From DATAES01 sp036493595 (lineage in GTDB: Bacteria; Actinomycetota; Acidimicrobiia; Acidimicrobiales; JACDCH01), in contig DASXPN010000065.1 in the NCBI GenBank assembly GCA_036493595.1, forward strand, positions 1 through 48,083: a stretch of 48,083 bases of DNA, written 5' to 3'. Numbering within the stretch: the stretch's first letter is position 1; each line of letters starts with the position of its first letter. Below, in pieces: positions 33,131 to 42,054 of the stretch. The notes below the pieces were generated by a model. That model ran no database searches. It was not told the DNA's origin and saw nothing but the letters and a program-made list of their open reading frames with translations. The translations under genes and the position numbers were made by a program.

Positions 33131-34654
33131 ATGTTGTTCGCCGATCTGGTCGCGACGTCGTCCACGGTGACGGCGACGAGCGCACGCTCGGCGAAGATCG
33201 CGGCGCTGGCCGACCTGCTGTCGCGGCTCCACCGCGAAGAGGTCCCCGTCGCGGTGGCGATGCTCACGGGCACACCGCGCCAAGGCCGCATCGGTGTCGG
33301 GTGGCGCACGGTGGTGAGCGTGGCCGGCGACGTCGCACCTGCGGCCTCGCCGTCACTGACCATCCTCGACGTCGACTCGTTGTTCGATCGACTCGCAGCG
33401 ACGACGGGCGCGGGTTCGGCCGCCGCGCGCGGATCGGCGATCGTGACGGTGCTGGAGCGGGCGACGGCGGACGAAGCGGCGTTCCTCCTGCGCCTGTTCA
33501 CCGGCGAGTTGCGACAGGGCGCGCTCGCGGGCGTGATGGCCGAGGCGGTGGCGAAGGCCGCGTCGGTTCCGCCGGCCGCGGTGCGGCGGGCGGCGATGTT
33601 GAGTGGCGATCTCACGCGCGCCGCGGTCGTCGCGCTGGCGGAGGGTGTCGACGGGCTCGCGCGGATCGGGCTCGAACCGCTCATCCCGGTGTTGCCCATG
33701 CTGGCGGCAACGTCCGCATCAGTGCAGGAGGCCATCGACGCGTGCGGGATGTCGTCAGTCGAGTGGAAGCTCGACGGGGTGCGATTGCAGGTTCATCGCG
33801 CCGGGCGCGAGGTCCGCATCTTCACTCGCAACCTGAACGATGTGACCGGTCGGCTGCCAGGGCTCGTCGAACTGGCCCGTTCGTTGCCGGTGTCGGCCGT
33901 CGTGCTCGACGGCGAGGCGGTCGGTCTCGGCGACGACGAACGCCCCGAGCTGTTCCAGGACACGATGAGCCGGTTCGACATCGAGGCGGGCAGCACGCTC
34001 GCCATTCGGTTCTTCGACTGCCTGCATCTCGATGGCGCCGACCTCATCGACCGTCCTTTGCACGAACGGCTCGGTGCACTCGATCAGGCGACCGGGCCGT
34101 GGCGCATCCCGGGCATCGTCACCGACGACGGCATGGCGGCGGAGGCGTTCCTCGACGAAGCGCTCGCCGCCGGGCACGAGGGCGTCATGGTGAAGAACCT
34201 CGGGTCGATCTATGAAGCGGGCCGGCGCGGATCGTCGTGGCGCAAGGTGAAGCCGGTCCGCACCCTCGATCTCGTCGTGCTTGCCGCGGAGTGGGGGCAC
34301 GGCCGGCGATCGGGATGGCTGTCGAACATCCATCTCGGCGCCCGCGACCCGTCCGGCGGGTACGTGATGGTGGGCAAGACGTTCAAGGGGATGACGGACG
34401 AGATGCTCCGCCGGCAGACGGACCTGTTCGGTTCGTTGCAGGAGTCGGACGACGGTCATGTCGTGCGGATGCGCCCTGAGGTGGTGGTCGAGATCGCGCT
34501 CGACGGTGTGCAGGTGTCGACGCGCTACCCGGGTGGCGTGGCGCTGCGGTTCGCGCGGGTGCGCCGTTACCGGCCGGACAAGTCGGCGATCGACGCCGAC
34601 ACCATCGACGCGGTCAGGGCATTGCTCCCGGCCCGCGGTCCGGGCCGAGGATGA
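33131..34654 (+). CDS. ligB: ATP-dependent DNA ligase (LigB type)
   Basis: 507 residues. An N-terminal alpha-helical DNA-binding domain (about 1-180) is followed by the adenylyltransferase core: Lys213 in EWKLDGVRLQVHR is the AMP-linked lysine. Motifs III and IV (FFDCLHLDG, EGVMVKNL) and V (SWRKVKP) are intact, then an OB domain with VVEIALDGVQVS and the terminal ALRFARVRRYRPDK. The length and motifs match the mycobacterial LigB type, which is dispensable and backs up the NAD ligase. The ATG at 33131 is chosen over longer frames as these add unconserved sequence. Its last 41 bases overlap the convergent ndh gene. Confidence 0.93.
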   Translation: MLFADLVATSSTVTATSARSAKIAALADLLSRLHREEVPVAVAMLTGTPRQGRIGVGWRTVVSVAGDVAPAASPSLTILDVDSLFDRLAATTGAGSAAARGSAIVTVLERATADEAAFLLRLFTGELRQGALAGVMAEAVAKAASVPPAAVRRAAMLSGDLTRAAVVALAEGVDGLARIGLEPLIPVLPMLAATSASVQEAIDACGMSSVEWKLDGVRLQVHRAGREVRIFTRNLNDVTGRLPGLVELARSLPVSAVVLDGEAVGLGDDERPELFQDTMSRFDIEAGSTLAIRFFDCLHLDGADLIDRPLHERLGALDQATGPWRIPGIVTDDGMAAEAFLDEALAAGHEGVMVKNLGSIYEAGRRGSSWRKVKPVRTLDLVVLAAEWGHGRRSGWLSNIHLGARDPSGGYVMVGKTFKGMTDEMLRRQTDLFGSLQESDDGHVVRMRPEVVVEIALDGVQVSTRYPGGVALRFARVRRYRPDKSAIDADTIDAVRALLPARGPGRG

Positions 34655-35903
34655 TGCGAGGGCCGCGATCCCAGGTGAGGTAGTTCCACGCCCAGTTGAC
34701 GAATACCGAGGCCCGGTTGCGGAACCCGATCAAGGTGAGGAGGTGCAGCCCGAGCCACGACACCCACGCGGGCGTGCCGGAGAGCCGGATGTGCAGCGGC
34801 AGTTCGGCGACGGCCGCTCGGCGGCCGATGGTGGCCATCGTTCCCTTGTCGAGATAGTGGAAGCGCCGTGACCGCTGGCCGTGCATCGAGCGGATGATCT
34901 CGTCGGCCGCGTGGCGGCCGGACTGGGACGCCACCGGCGCCAGCATGGGGAGCACACCGCCCTTGCCATCGGGGATGGCGGCCACGTCGCCGATGGCGTA
35001 GGCGTGACGGTGACCCTCGATGCACAGGTCGCGGCCGACCGCGATGCGTCCGCCCTTCGTGACGGGCACGTCGAGCGCGGACGCCAGCGGACTCGCCTGC
35101 ACACCCGCGGCCCACACCAGGGTGTGGGCGGGGAGCTCCTCTCCCGATCGCAGGGTGACGCGGGTGGGTGCGACGCTCGTGACGGCCTCGCCCGTGCGGA
35201 CGTCGACGCCCATCGTGCGCAGACGCTCGCGCGCGTGACGTTGCGATGCGGGCGAGAACGGCGGCAGTACCACGTCGGCCATCTCGATGAGGACGACGCG
35301 GGCCTTGGCGACGTCGAGCATGCGGAAGTCCTTGCTCAGGACCTTGTGGAAGAGCTCGGACAGCGCGCCGGCCACCTCGACGCCGGTCGGCCCTCCACCC
35401 ACGACGACGAACGTGAGCGCGCCGTCGTCGATCAGTGACGGGTCGGCGTCCGCAGCCTCGAATCGCCCGAGAATGTGGTTGCGCAAGGTGACCGCGTCAG
35501 TGAGCGCGTAGAGCGGGAAGGCGTGATCGGCCGCACCGGGGATGCCGAAGTAGTTCGCGGCCGCGCCGGCGGCGACGACGAGGTGATCGAAGTCGAGCGA
35601 CGGTTGGTCGGGATGATCGAGCTCGAGTGTGCGCCGCTGCCAGTCGACGCCAGTCACGCTGGCTTGGCGGAACGACACGTTGGCTTGCTTGTGGAAGATG
35701 CCGCGCACCGCGTAGGCGATGTCGGCCGAGTTCAGTCCCGCGGTGGCGACTTGGTACAGCAGCGGGTGGAACGTGTGGTAGTTGCGCCGATCGACGATGG
35801 TCACGTCGACGTCGGCGTGCGCCAGCCGCTTGGCCGTCGCCAGCCCGCCGAACCCGGCCCCGATGACGACGACGTGGTCGCGGTCGCGGTCGCGGTCGCT
35901 CAT
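34614..35903 (-). CDS. ndh: Type II NADH dehydrogenase (NDH-2)
   Basis: 429 residues, membrane-associated FAD enzyme passing electrons from NADH to quinone without pumping. FAD dinucleotide fold VVVIGAGFGGLATAKRL near the N-terminus, NADH fold VVVGGGPTGVEVAGAL, second FAD contact YAIGDVAAI, and a C-terminal amphipathic helix with aromatic residues (AWVSWLGLHLLTLIGF) for membrane attachment. Start ATG 35903 overlaps the nei2 stop as ATGA. The first codons are the (GGTCGC)4 repeat giving Arg-Asp repeats. Its 3' end overlaps the ligase gene. Third gene of the lhr-nei2-ndh run. Confidence 0.93.
   Translation of the reverse strand: MSDRDRDRDHVVVIGAGFGGLATAKRLAHADVDVTIVDRRNYHTFHPLLYQVATAGLNSADIAYAVRGIFHKQANVSFRQASVTGVDWQRRTLELDHPDQPSLDFDHLVVAAGAAANYFGIPGAADHAFPLYALTDAVTLRNHILGRFEAADADPSLIDDGALTFVVVGGGPTGVEVAGALSELFHKVLSKDFRMLDVAKARVVLIEMADVVLPPFSPASQRHARERLRTMGVDVRTGEAVTSVAPTRVTLRSGEELPAHTLVWAAGVQASPLASALDVPVTKGGRIAVGRDLCIEGHRHAYAIGDVAAIPDGKGGVLPMLAPVASQSGRHAADEIIRSMHGQRSRRFHYLDKGTMATIGRRAAVAELPLHIRLSGTPAWVSWLGLHLLTLIGFRNRASVFVNWAWNYLTWDRGPRIILGPDRGPGAMP
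35876..35899. repeat. Hexanucleotide repeat (GGTCGC)4 in the ndh N-terminus
   Basis: Four perfect GGTCGC units encode alternating Arg-Asp at residues 2-9 or so. Unit gain or loss would keep the frame. Confidence 0.85.
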
Positions 35904-36715
35904 GTCGTTGACCGCGGCTGGCACGACGGGCACCAGTAGGTCGTGCGGGCGTGCTCGCCTTGGCGGCGGGCCTTGATCGGAGTGCCGCATCGATGACACG
36001 GGCGGCGGGAACGTCCGTACACCGCCAGCCGTCGCGCGCCGGACGCCCCGTCGAGCACGGTCGTGCGTGGCCCCGCCTCGATCGTGTTGCGGCGCAACAT
36101 GCGTGAAGCGGTGGCGACCAAACGCCGCCGTGTCTCGACATCGATCCGACCGACGGGCGCGAACGGATCGACGCCGCACGCGAACAGCACCTCGCTCTTG
36201 AAGACGTTGCCGATACCCGATGCGACTCGTTGGTCGAGCAGCACCACGGCGATCTCGTCGCCGGAGCGGACCAGCGATGCCATGCGATCGACGGCGCGGT
36301 CGATGTCGGCGTCGGTCACATCGGTGCGAGTGAGATCCGGACCGAGGTGCGCGACCTTCGACGCGGCGGTCGCGGGATCGGTGAGCTCGACCACCGGTGC
36401 GGCGAAGCACACCGCCGTCCACCCGTCGACCTCGACGATCGCACGCGCGAATTCACGCCCCTTGCGCCATCGCTCGTCGGACCGATACAGATGCCACGAC
36501 CCGGTCATGCGCAGATGGGTGCGCAACGTGGCGCCGTGCTCGAACCGGATCAGCAAGTGCTTGCCGACGGCCTCGACCGTCTCGATGCGCTCACCGGTCT
36601 CGGGGCGGCGCCCGCCGCCGGTGGCGTGATGGAGCGTGAGGCGAACGAGCGGCTGGCCGGCCAGCGCGGGGCGCAGCCGGTTGGCGGTGCGGTGCAGCGT
36701 GTCGCCCTCGGGCAC
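35900..36715 (-). CDS. nei2: Endonuclease VIII-like DNA glycosylase Nei2
   Basis: 271 residues, base-excision repair glycosylase/AP lyase of the Fpg/Nei family. MPEGDTLHR places Pro2 as nucleophile and Glu3 as proton donor. The helix-two-turn-helix is RVASGIGNVFKSEVLF. A C-terminal zinc finger CxxC...CxxC is present (CHRCG and CPSC). It starts nine bases after the lhr stop, as in mycobacteria where lhr and nei are neighbours, and ends ATGA into ndh. GTG start. The lhr-nei2 pairing suggests a joint role in the DNA-damage response. Confidence 0.95.
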   Translation of the reverse strand: MPEGDTLHRTANRLRPALAGQPLVRLTLHHATGGGRRPETGERIETVEAVGKHLLIRFEHGATLRTHLRMTGSWHLYRSDERWRKGREFARAIVEVDGWTAVCFAAPVVELTDPATAASKVAHLGPDLTRTDVTDADIDRAVDRMASLVRSGDEIAVVLLDQRVASGIGNVFKSEVLFACGVDPFAPVGRIDVETRRRLVATASRMLRRNTIEAGPRTTVLDGASGARRLAVYGRSRRPCHRCGTPIKARRQGEHARTTYWCPSCQPRSTT

Positions 36716-36724
36716 CCCCGGACG

Positions 36725-39700
36725 CTACCCACGACTCCGGTATACGAGGCCCCGATATCCGTCGACGAACCCAGCGGCGCGCAGCGCGTCGGCGTGGGCC
36801 CGCACCTCGTCGTCGCGCACCGGGTACCCGTCGACCTTGCGGATCTCGACCGAGCGGTAGCGGCCCCGGGCGACGAGCTCGCGCAACGCCGATGCCCATC
36901 CGTCGACGCCGAAGGTGACGAGGCTGTGCCCACCCCGCTCGAGATGCGCGGCCAGATGGCCGTCGATGATCACGACGTGCGCGCCGGCGGTGCGGGCCGG
37001 ACGGCCGCGGTCCGCGTGCTCGGGCCACGGCAACGACGCGCCGAACGGCTGCGCCGGATCGGTGGCCGCCAGCACCACGGTGTCGCCGGCACTGCCACGC
37101 TCCCGGAAGGACCGCAACCGATCGACGGCGCCGGGCAATGCGAACTGGGCAGCACCGAGACCGGCGACGAAGTACCCGCGGCGAACGGAGCCGCGCTCCT
37201 CGAGCGCCTTCAGCACCGGATACACACCGGCGAACCCGCCCTCGATCCCCTCGGCCAGCGCCGCTTCGCGCGTCAGCACGCCGTACCGCTCGAGCAACTG
37301 CATCGCTCGCGCGTGCGCGATCTCGGTCGGCGACGAGGCCGGCTCGAGCAGCGGACCGACCAAGGACCAGCGGCCGGCGGCAGACGGGGGACCGACCCGC
37401 GTGAGGCGTCCGGGCCGCGGCCGGCCCCGAGCGCGCGCCGCGGCCGGCGACGCCGAGCGAGAGCGAGTTGTTGCACGGCTGGCGACCAGCGCCCGCAACG
37501 GTGCGAGCGAATCGTTGGTGACGTGGCCGGCCCACACGAGATCCCACAGCGCGGTGAGCACCTCGCCCTCGTCGTAACGCAGGCGCGCCGCGGCAACGGC
37601 TTGCAGCAGCTCGGGCCAGAACGACGCGCCACGCGTGCCGAGATGGTCGAGCAGCGCGCCGCGCATCGGTGCGGCTTCGAGCTCGATCGGCGGCGGCACG
37701 AGCATCGGCGCCTGATCGCGGAACACGAGCCGCACCCGGCCATCGTTGGCACCGAGGCCGCCCGCACCGACCCACACCACGTCGCCCGCGGTGCACAGCG
37801 CATCGAGATCCGCGGCCCGGTAGTCGTCGACACGGGCCGCCAACACGTCGGCCTCGAGCACCGATGCCGCGATCGCCGCGCCCGACAACACGCCGAGCAC
37901 GTCGACGAGCCCTTCGATGCCGTGCCGCTTCGACGCCACGGATTGCCACGCGGGCAAGAACTTCGCCAGCGCAGTCGCGTCGACCGGCTCGACCTCTTTG
38001 CGCAACGCGGCGAGTGACCGCCGGCGCAGCTGGCGCAACACATCCGCGTCGCACCACTCGCGCTCGACCCCGTCGGGCCGGAACTCGCCGCGCACGACGC
38101 GACCCTCTTGTTCCAGCGCGTCCAGCGACGGCCGCACCCGCGGCGCACCCACACCGAGGCTGCTCGCGACCTGTGCCGTGAGGAACGGCCCGTGCGTCCG
38201 CGCATACCGCGCCACCAAGTCGCGGATCGGATTGTCGACCGGGTCGGTGAAGGCGGCCGGCAATCCCACCGGTAGCGAGACACCGAGGGCGTCGCGCAAC
38301 CGAGCCGCGTCCTCTGCCGCCGCGTAACGGCTCTCACCCGCGATCGCCACTGCGATGGCCCGACGCTGTTGCACCAACAACTCGAGCCACGGCGACGGGT
38401 CGCCCGTGGCACGAGCATCGAGGTCGGTGATCGTCATCGGCCCGAGCAACCGCAACAAGTCGTGCAGCTCGTCCGCGTCGCGGGCGCGCCGGCCATCCAC
38501 CAGGTGTTGCAGCTCGAGCTCGAGGTCGGCGAGCACGTCTTGGTCGAGCAGCTCGCGCAGCTCTTCGGCGCCGAGCAGATCACGCAGTAAATCACGGTCG
38601 AGTGCCAGCGCGGCGGCACGGCGTTCGGCCAGCGGGGTGTCGCCTTCGTACATGTAGACCGAGATCCACGAGAACAGCAGCGACTGAGCGAACGGCGAGG
38701 CACGCTGGGTGTCCACCGCCACCGTGCGGATGGCACGCGATCGCAGCTCGCTGAGCACCGCCCGCAACGACGGAAGATCGAACACGTCGTTGACGCACTC
38801 ACGGGTGGTCTCCAACAGGATCGGGAAGGTCGGGTGCCGCGCCGCCACCGTCAAGAGGTCGGCCGCCTTCTGGCGTTGCTGCCACAACGGCGTGCGCCGA
38901 TCGGGCCGCCGCCGGGGCAACAAGAGGGCCCGCGCCGCGCATTCGCGGAACCGCGAAGCGAACAACGCGGTGTTCGGGAGCTGGGCGATCACGATGTCGT
39001 CGATCTCGTCCGGATCGATGAGCAGCTCGTCGATCGGCACCTCGTCGACTGCTTCGGGCAGGCGGATCGCGATGCCGTCGTCGCTCCACAGCAGCTCGAC
39101 GTCGAGGCCCCACCGTTCGGCCAGGCGAGCCTGCAACGCCATCGCCCACGGCGCGTGCACCTGCGCGCCGAACGGCGACAGCACACACACCCGCCAGTCG
39201 CCCACCTCGTCACGGAACCGCTCGACCACGATCGTGCGATCGTCGGGCACCGCGCCGGTGGCTTCGGCCTGCTCGTCGAGGTACTGCACGAGGTTCAGGG
39301 CGGCGCGCTCGTCGAGCGCGTACTCAGCTTGCAGCCGCTCGACCGAGCCGTCGCCCCATCCGCGCACGTCACGCACGAACGCACCCACTGCACGCCCGAG
39401 CTCGAGCGGCCGGCCCGGACCGTCACCGTGCCAGAACGGCATCTTCCCCGGCAGCCCCGGCGCGGGGGTCACCACCACCCGTTCGAAGGTGATGTCCTCG
39501 ATGCGCCAGGTCGACGCACCCAACAGGAACGTCTCGCCGGGCCGCGACTCGTAGACCATCTCTTCGTCGAGCTCGCCGACGCGAGTGCCGTCGGGGAGGA
39601 ACACACCGAACAAGCCGCGATCGGGGATGGTCCCCCCGCTCGTCACCGCGAGCCGTTGCGCGCCGGCGCGGCCGCGCACGAGGCCATTGACGCGATCCCA

Positions 39701-41269
39701 CACGATGCGCGGTCGCAGCTCCGCGAACTCGTCGCTCGGGTAGCGACCGGCGAGCAGATCGAGAACCGCGGTGAACACGTCGTCGGACAGCTCTTCGAAG
39801 TTGGCCGCCCGGCGTACGAGCGCGGCGAGCTCGTCGACCTTCCACTCGTCGAGCGCACACATGGCGACGATCTGCTGCGCGAGCACGTCGAGCGGGTTGC
39901 GAGGGTAGTAGGTGTGCTCGATGAGACCGTCGCGCATGCGGCGGACGACGACCGCGGCCTCGACCAGGTCTGCTCGATGTTTCGGGAAGAGCTTGCCGGT
40001 GCTCGGCTCGCCGACCTGGTGGCCGGCGCGCCCGACCCGCTGCAGACCTGCGGCCACCGAGCGCGGCGACTCGACCTGCACCACGAGGTCGACCGCCCCC
40101 ATGTCGATGCCGAGCTCGAGCGTCGACGTGCACACGAGCCCGCGCAGGCGGCCCGACTTCAGCTCGTCCTCGATCTGCAATCGGCGCTCGCGCGACAACG
40201 AACCGTGGTGTGCCTTCACCAACTCGAAGTCGACGGGCGGCGCGCCCATCGCTTCGGCCGCGGTGTTGATGACGCCGTTGTGATCGCGGTCGCGCTCCGA
40301 CGCGAGCTCGTTCAATCGTGTCGCCAGCCGTTCGGCGAGCCGGCGGGCGTTCACGAAGATCAACGTCGACCGATGCGACTCGACGAGCTCGAGCAACCGA
40401 GGATGTATCGACGGCCAGATGCTGCGGCGCACCGGGCCGGCCGCGGCCGGGCCCGACACCGGCTCGTCGATCACTTCACCGAGCGCGCCCATGTCGTCCA
40501 CCGGGACGATGACCTCGACGTCGAGCGGCTTGCGCACACCTGCATCGACGATCGTGACCGGCCGCGCCCGTGCGTTGGCATCCCGCCCGCCGAGGAAATG
40601 GGCGATCTCCTCGAGCGGCCGCTGCGTCGCCGACAGGCCGATGCGTTGTGGAGATCGATCGCACAGCGCGTCGAGGCGCTCGAGCGTGAGCGCGAGGTGT
40701 GCCCCTCGCTTCGTGGCCGCCACCGAATGGATCTCGTCGACGATCACCGCTTCGACGTGGCGCAACGTCTCGCGTGCTTGCGACGTGAGCATCAGGTAGA
40801 GCGACTCGGGGGTCGTGATGAGGATGTCCGCCGGGTGGCGCACGAGCCGCCGGCGCTCGTCCGCGGAGGTGTCACCCGTCCGCATGCCGACCGTCGGCTC
40901 GTGGACGTCGACGCCGAGGCGTTCGGCCGCCAACCGGATGCCGGCCAGCGGCGCCCGCAGGTTCTTCTCGACGTCGACCGCCAGCGCGCGGAGCGGTGAC
41001 ACATAGACCAACCGCGTGCGTCGCTCACGGTCGGGGGGCGGCTCGGTCATCAAGCGATCGATGCCCCACATGAACGCCGCCAGTGTCTTGCCCGACCCTG
41101 TGGGCGCGAGGACGAGCGTGTGCTGACCGGCGGCGATGGCGGGCCAGCCCTTGTGCTGTGCGTCCGTCGGTGCGGCGAAGGTGGTGTCGAACCACGACTG
41201 CACGGGCGCCGAGAAGCCGGCGAAATCGGGCGTGCTCGAGTTCTCGTCTCGTGGCTCGCGCCCACTCAC
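36725..41269 (-). CDS. lhr: Large helicase-related protein Lhr
   Basis: About 1514 residues, SF2 3'-5' helicase for DNA-damage repair. Walker A LAPTGSGKTLAAF, motif Ia SPLRALAVD, motif II VDEIH (DExH box), motif III SATQRP, and in the second RecA domain ELGIDMGAVDLV and RVGRAGHQVG. The winged-helix and Lhr-specific C-terminal half are complete, matching the length of mycobacterial Lhr. Start taken as GTG 41269 rather than TTG 41299, because TAGGGT lies seven bases upstream and no ribosome-binding site is present, pointing to a leaderless transcript. First gene of lhr-nei2-ndh; divergent from the DtxR regulator. Confidence 0.95.
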   Translation of the reverse strand: MSGREPRDENSSTPDFAGFSAPVQSWFDTTFAAPTDAQHKGWPAIAAGQHTLVLAPTGSGKTLAAFMWGIDRLMTEPPPDRERRTRLVYVSPLRALAVDVEKNLRAPLAGIRLAAERLGVDVHEPTVGMRTGDTSADERRRLVRHPADILITTPESLYLMLTSQARETLRHVEAVIVDEIHSVAATKRGAHLALTLERLDALCDRSPQRIGLSATQRPLEEIAHFLGGRDANARARPVTIVDAGVRKPLDVEVIVPVDDMGALGEVIDEPVSGPAAAGPVRRSIWPSIHPRLLELVESHRSTLIFVNARRLAERLATRLNELASERDRDHNGVINTAAEAMGAPPVDFELVKAHHGSLSRERRLQIEDELKSGRLRGLVCTSTLELGIDMGAVDLVVQVESPRSVAAGLQRVGRAGHQVGEPSTGKLFPKHRADLVEAAVVVRRMRDGLIEHTYYPRNPLDVLAQQIVAMCALDEWKVDELAALVRRAANFEELSDDVFTAVLDLLAGRYPSDEFAELRPRIVWDRVNGLVRGRAGAQRLAVTSGGTIPDRGLFGVFLPDGTRVGELDEEMVYESRPGETFLLGASTWRIEDITFERVVVTPAPGLPGKMPFWHGDGPGRPLELGRAVGAFVRDVRGWGDGSVERLQAEYALDERAALNLVQYLDEQAEATGAVPDDRTIVVERFRDEVGDWRVCVLSPFGAQVHAPWAMALQARLAERWGLDVELLWSDDGIAIRLPEAVDEVPIDELLIDPDEIDDIVIAQLPNTALFASRFRECAARALLLPRRRPDRRTPLWQQRQKAADLLTVAARHPTFPILLETTRECVNDVFDLPSLRAVLSELRSRAIRTVAVDTQRASPFAQSLLFSWISVYMYEGDTPLAERRAAALALDRDLLRDLLGAEELRELLDQDVLADLELELQHLVDGRRARDADELHDLLRLLGPMTITDLDARATGDPSPWLELLVQQRRAIAVAIAGESRYAAAEDAARLRDALGVSLPVGLPAAFTDPVDNPIRDLVARYARTHGPFLTAQVASSLGVGAPRVRPSLDALEQEGRVVRGEFRPDGVEREWCDADVLRQLRRRSLAALRKEVEPVDATALAKFLPAWQSVASKRHGIEGLVDVLGVLSGAAIAASVLEADVLAARVDDYRAADLDALCTAGDVVWVGAGGLGANDGRVRLVFRDQAPMLVPPPIELEAAPMRGALLDHLGTRGASFWPELLQAVAAARLRYDEGEVLTALWDLVWAGHVTNDSLAPLRALVASRATTRSRSASPAAARARGRPRPGRLTRVGPPSAAGRWSLVGPLLEPASSPTEIAHARAMQLLERYGVLTREAALAEGIEGGFAGVYPVLKALEERGSVRRGYFVAGLGAAQFALPGAVDRLRSFRERGSAGDTVVLAATDPAQPFGASLPWPEHADRGRPARTAGAHVVIIDGHLAAHLERGGHSLVTFGVDGWASALRELVARGRYRSVEIRKVDGYPVRDDEVRAHADALRAAGFVDGYRGLVYRSRG

Positions 41270-41276
41270 GACGTCC

Positions 41277-41282
41277 ACCCTA
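41277..41282 (-). promoter_or_regulatory. -10 box of leaderless lhr transcript
   Basis: TAGGGT on the minus strand, seven bases before GTG 41269. Confidence 0.5.
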
Positions 41283-41306
41283 AAGGGGGGGTGTGACAAC
41301 GCACCG

Positions 41307-41312
41307 TAGAAT
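41307..41312 (+). promoter_or_regulatory. -10 box of leaderless dtxR-family transcript
   Basis: TAGAAT (one mismatch to TATAAT), then seven bases to GTG 41320. It overlaps ATG 41311, which would otherwise be the start. The two divergent -10 boxes are 24 bases apart. Confidence 0.6.
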
Positions 41313-41319
41313 GCGCGCC

Positions 41320-41988
41320 GTGGCCGAGTATCAGTCTCCCGAGTGGCACCCCGCGTTCGAGGAGTACTGCGAGGCCGTGTTCGAGTTGCGGGAGGATGAC
41401 GTCGACGTCATCCAGGCGCGTATCGCCGAACGCCTGGGTGTCTCGCGTCCCGCTGTGTCCGAGATGATCAAGCGGATGGAGACGGCGGAGCTCGTCGCGG
41501 TGAAGGGCACGCGCATCGGGCTCACGGACGCCGGTATGCGGCTGGCCGAGCGGGTCGTGCGCCGCCATCGCCTGGCCGAGCGCTTCCTCACCGACATGCT
41601 CGGGCTGTCGTGGGCCGAGGCCCACAAGGAAGCGGGCAAGTGGGAGCACGTCATCTCCGACCGGGTCGACGCCGCCATCACCCGCGTGCTCGACAACCCG
41701 ACGACGTGCCCGCACGGCAACCCGATCCCGGGCACGGGCTACGCCGCGCCGGATGCGGTGCCGCTCGTCGACCTCGGCGTCGGCAAAGACTTCACGGTGT
41801 CCCGCATCCCCGAAGAGCTCGAGTTCGCGCCAGGCATCCTCGAATTCCTGGAGGACGCGGAGGTGCTGCCGGGCCGCCACGGCACCATCACGGCCACGTC
41901 ACCTGATGGCACGACGACCGTCGAGATCGACGGCCGCCACGTCGGCATCGGCGCGTTCGCCAGCGCCCGCATTCTCGTCACCACCTGA
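41320..41988 (+). CDS. DtxR-family metal-dependent transcriptional repressor
   Basis: 222 residues. A winged HTH (about 15-70, with IAERLGVSRPAVSEMIKRME), a dimerisation/metal domain (about 75-140) and a C-terminal SH3-like domain. Metal ligands of the DtxR/IdeR type are partly kept: His83 and Glu87 (HRLAE), His102, Glu109 and His110. The position of the IdeR ligand Cys102 is Gly106 (HKEAGKWEH; IdeR has Cys there; MntR has Glu). So the second metal site is altered. The CPHGNPIPG loop is present. Probably regulates iron or manganese homeostasis. Start by promoter position. The final codons are in a tandem duplication. Confidence 0.92.
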   Translation: MAEYQSPEWHPAFEEYCEAVFELREDDVDVIQARIAERLGVSRPAVSEMIKRMETAELVAVKGTRIGLTDAGMRLAERVVRRHRLAERFLTDMLGLSWAEAHKEAGKWEHVISDRVDAAITRVLDNPTTCPHGNPIPGTGYAAPDAVPLVDLGVGKDFTVSRIPEELEFAPGILEFLEDAEVLPGRHGTITATSPDGTTTVEIDGRHVGIGAFASARILVTT

Positions 41989-42025
41989 TCGGGCGTCTGG
42001 CGTCACCACCTGATCGGGAGTCTCG
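41976..42025 (+). repeat. 25-bp tandem duplication spanning the dtxR-family stop codon
   Basis: Units 41976-42000 and 42001-42025 match at 23 of 25 bases. The TGA of the gene (41986-41988) recurs 25 bases later, out of frame. CTGATCGGGG at 42045-42054 is a partial third copy. Confidence 0.9.
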
Positions 42026-42038
42026 ACGCCGGCCGCGT

Positions 42039-42054
42039 CCCCCGCTGATCGGGG
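42039..42054. terminator. Small hairpin in the dtxR/helD convergent gap
   Basis: CCCCG (42040-42044), loop CTGAT, CGGGG (42050-42054), directly before the helD stop codon. No U-tract; weak. Confidence 0.35.

Noticed and set aside
38834..40999. 721-codon plus-strand frame opposite lhr
   Set aside because: Arg/His-rich composition typical of antisense frames in GC-rich DNA; lhr motifs cover the region.
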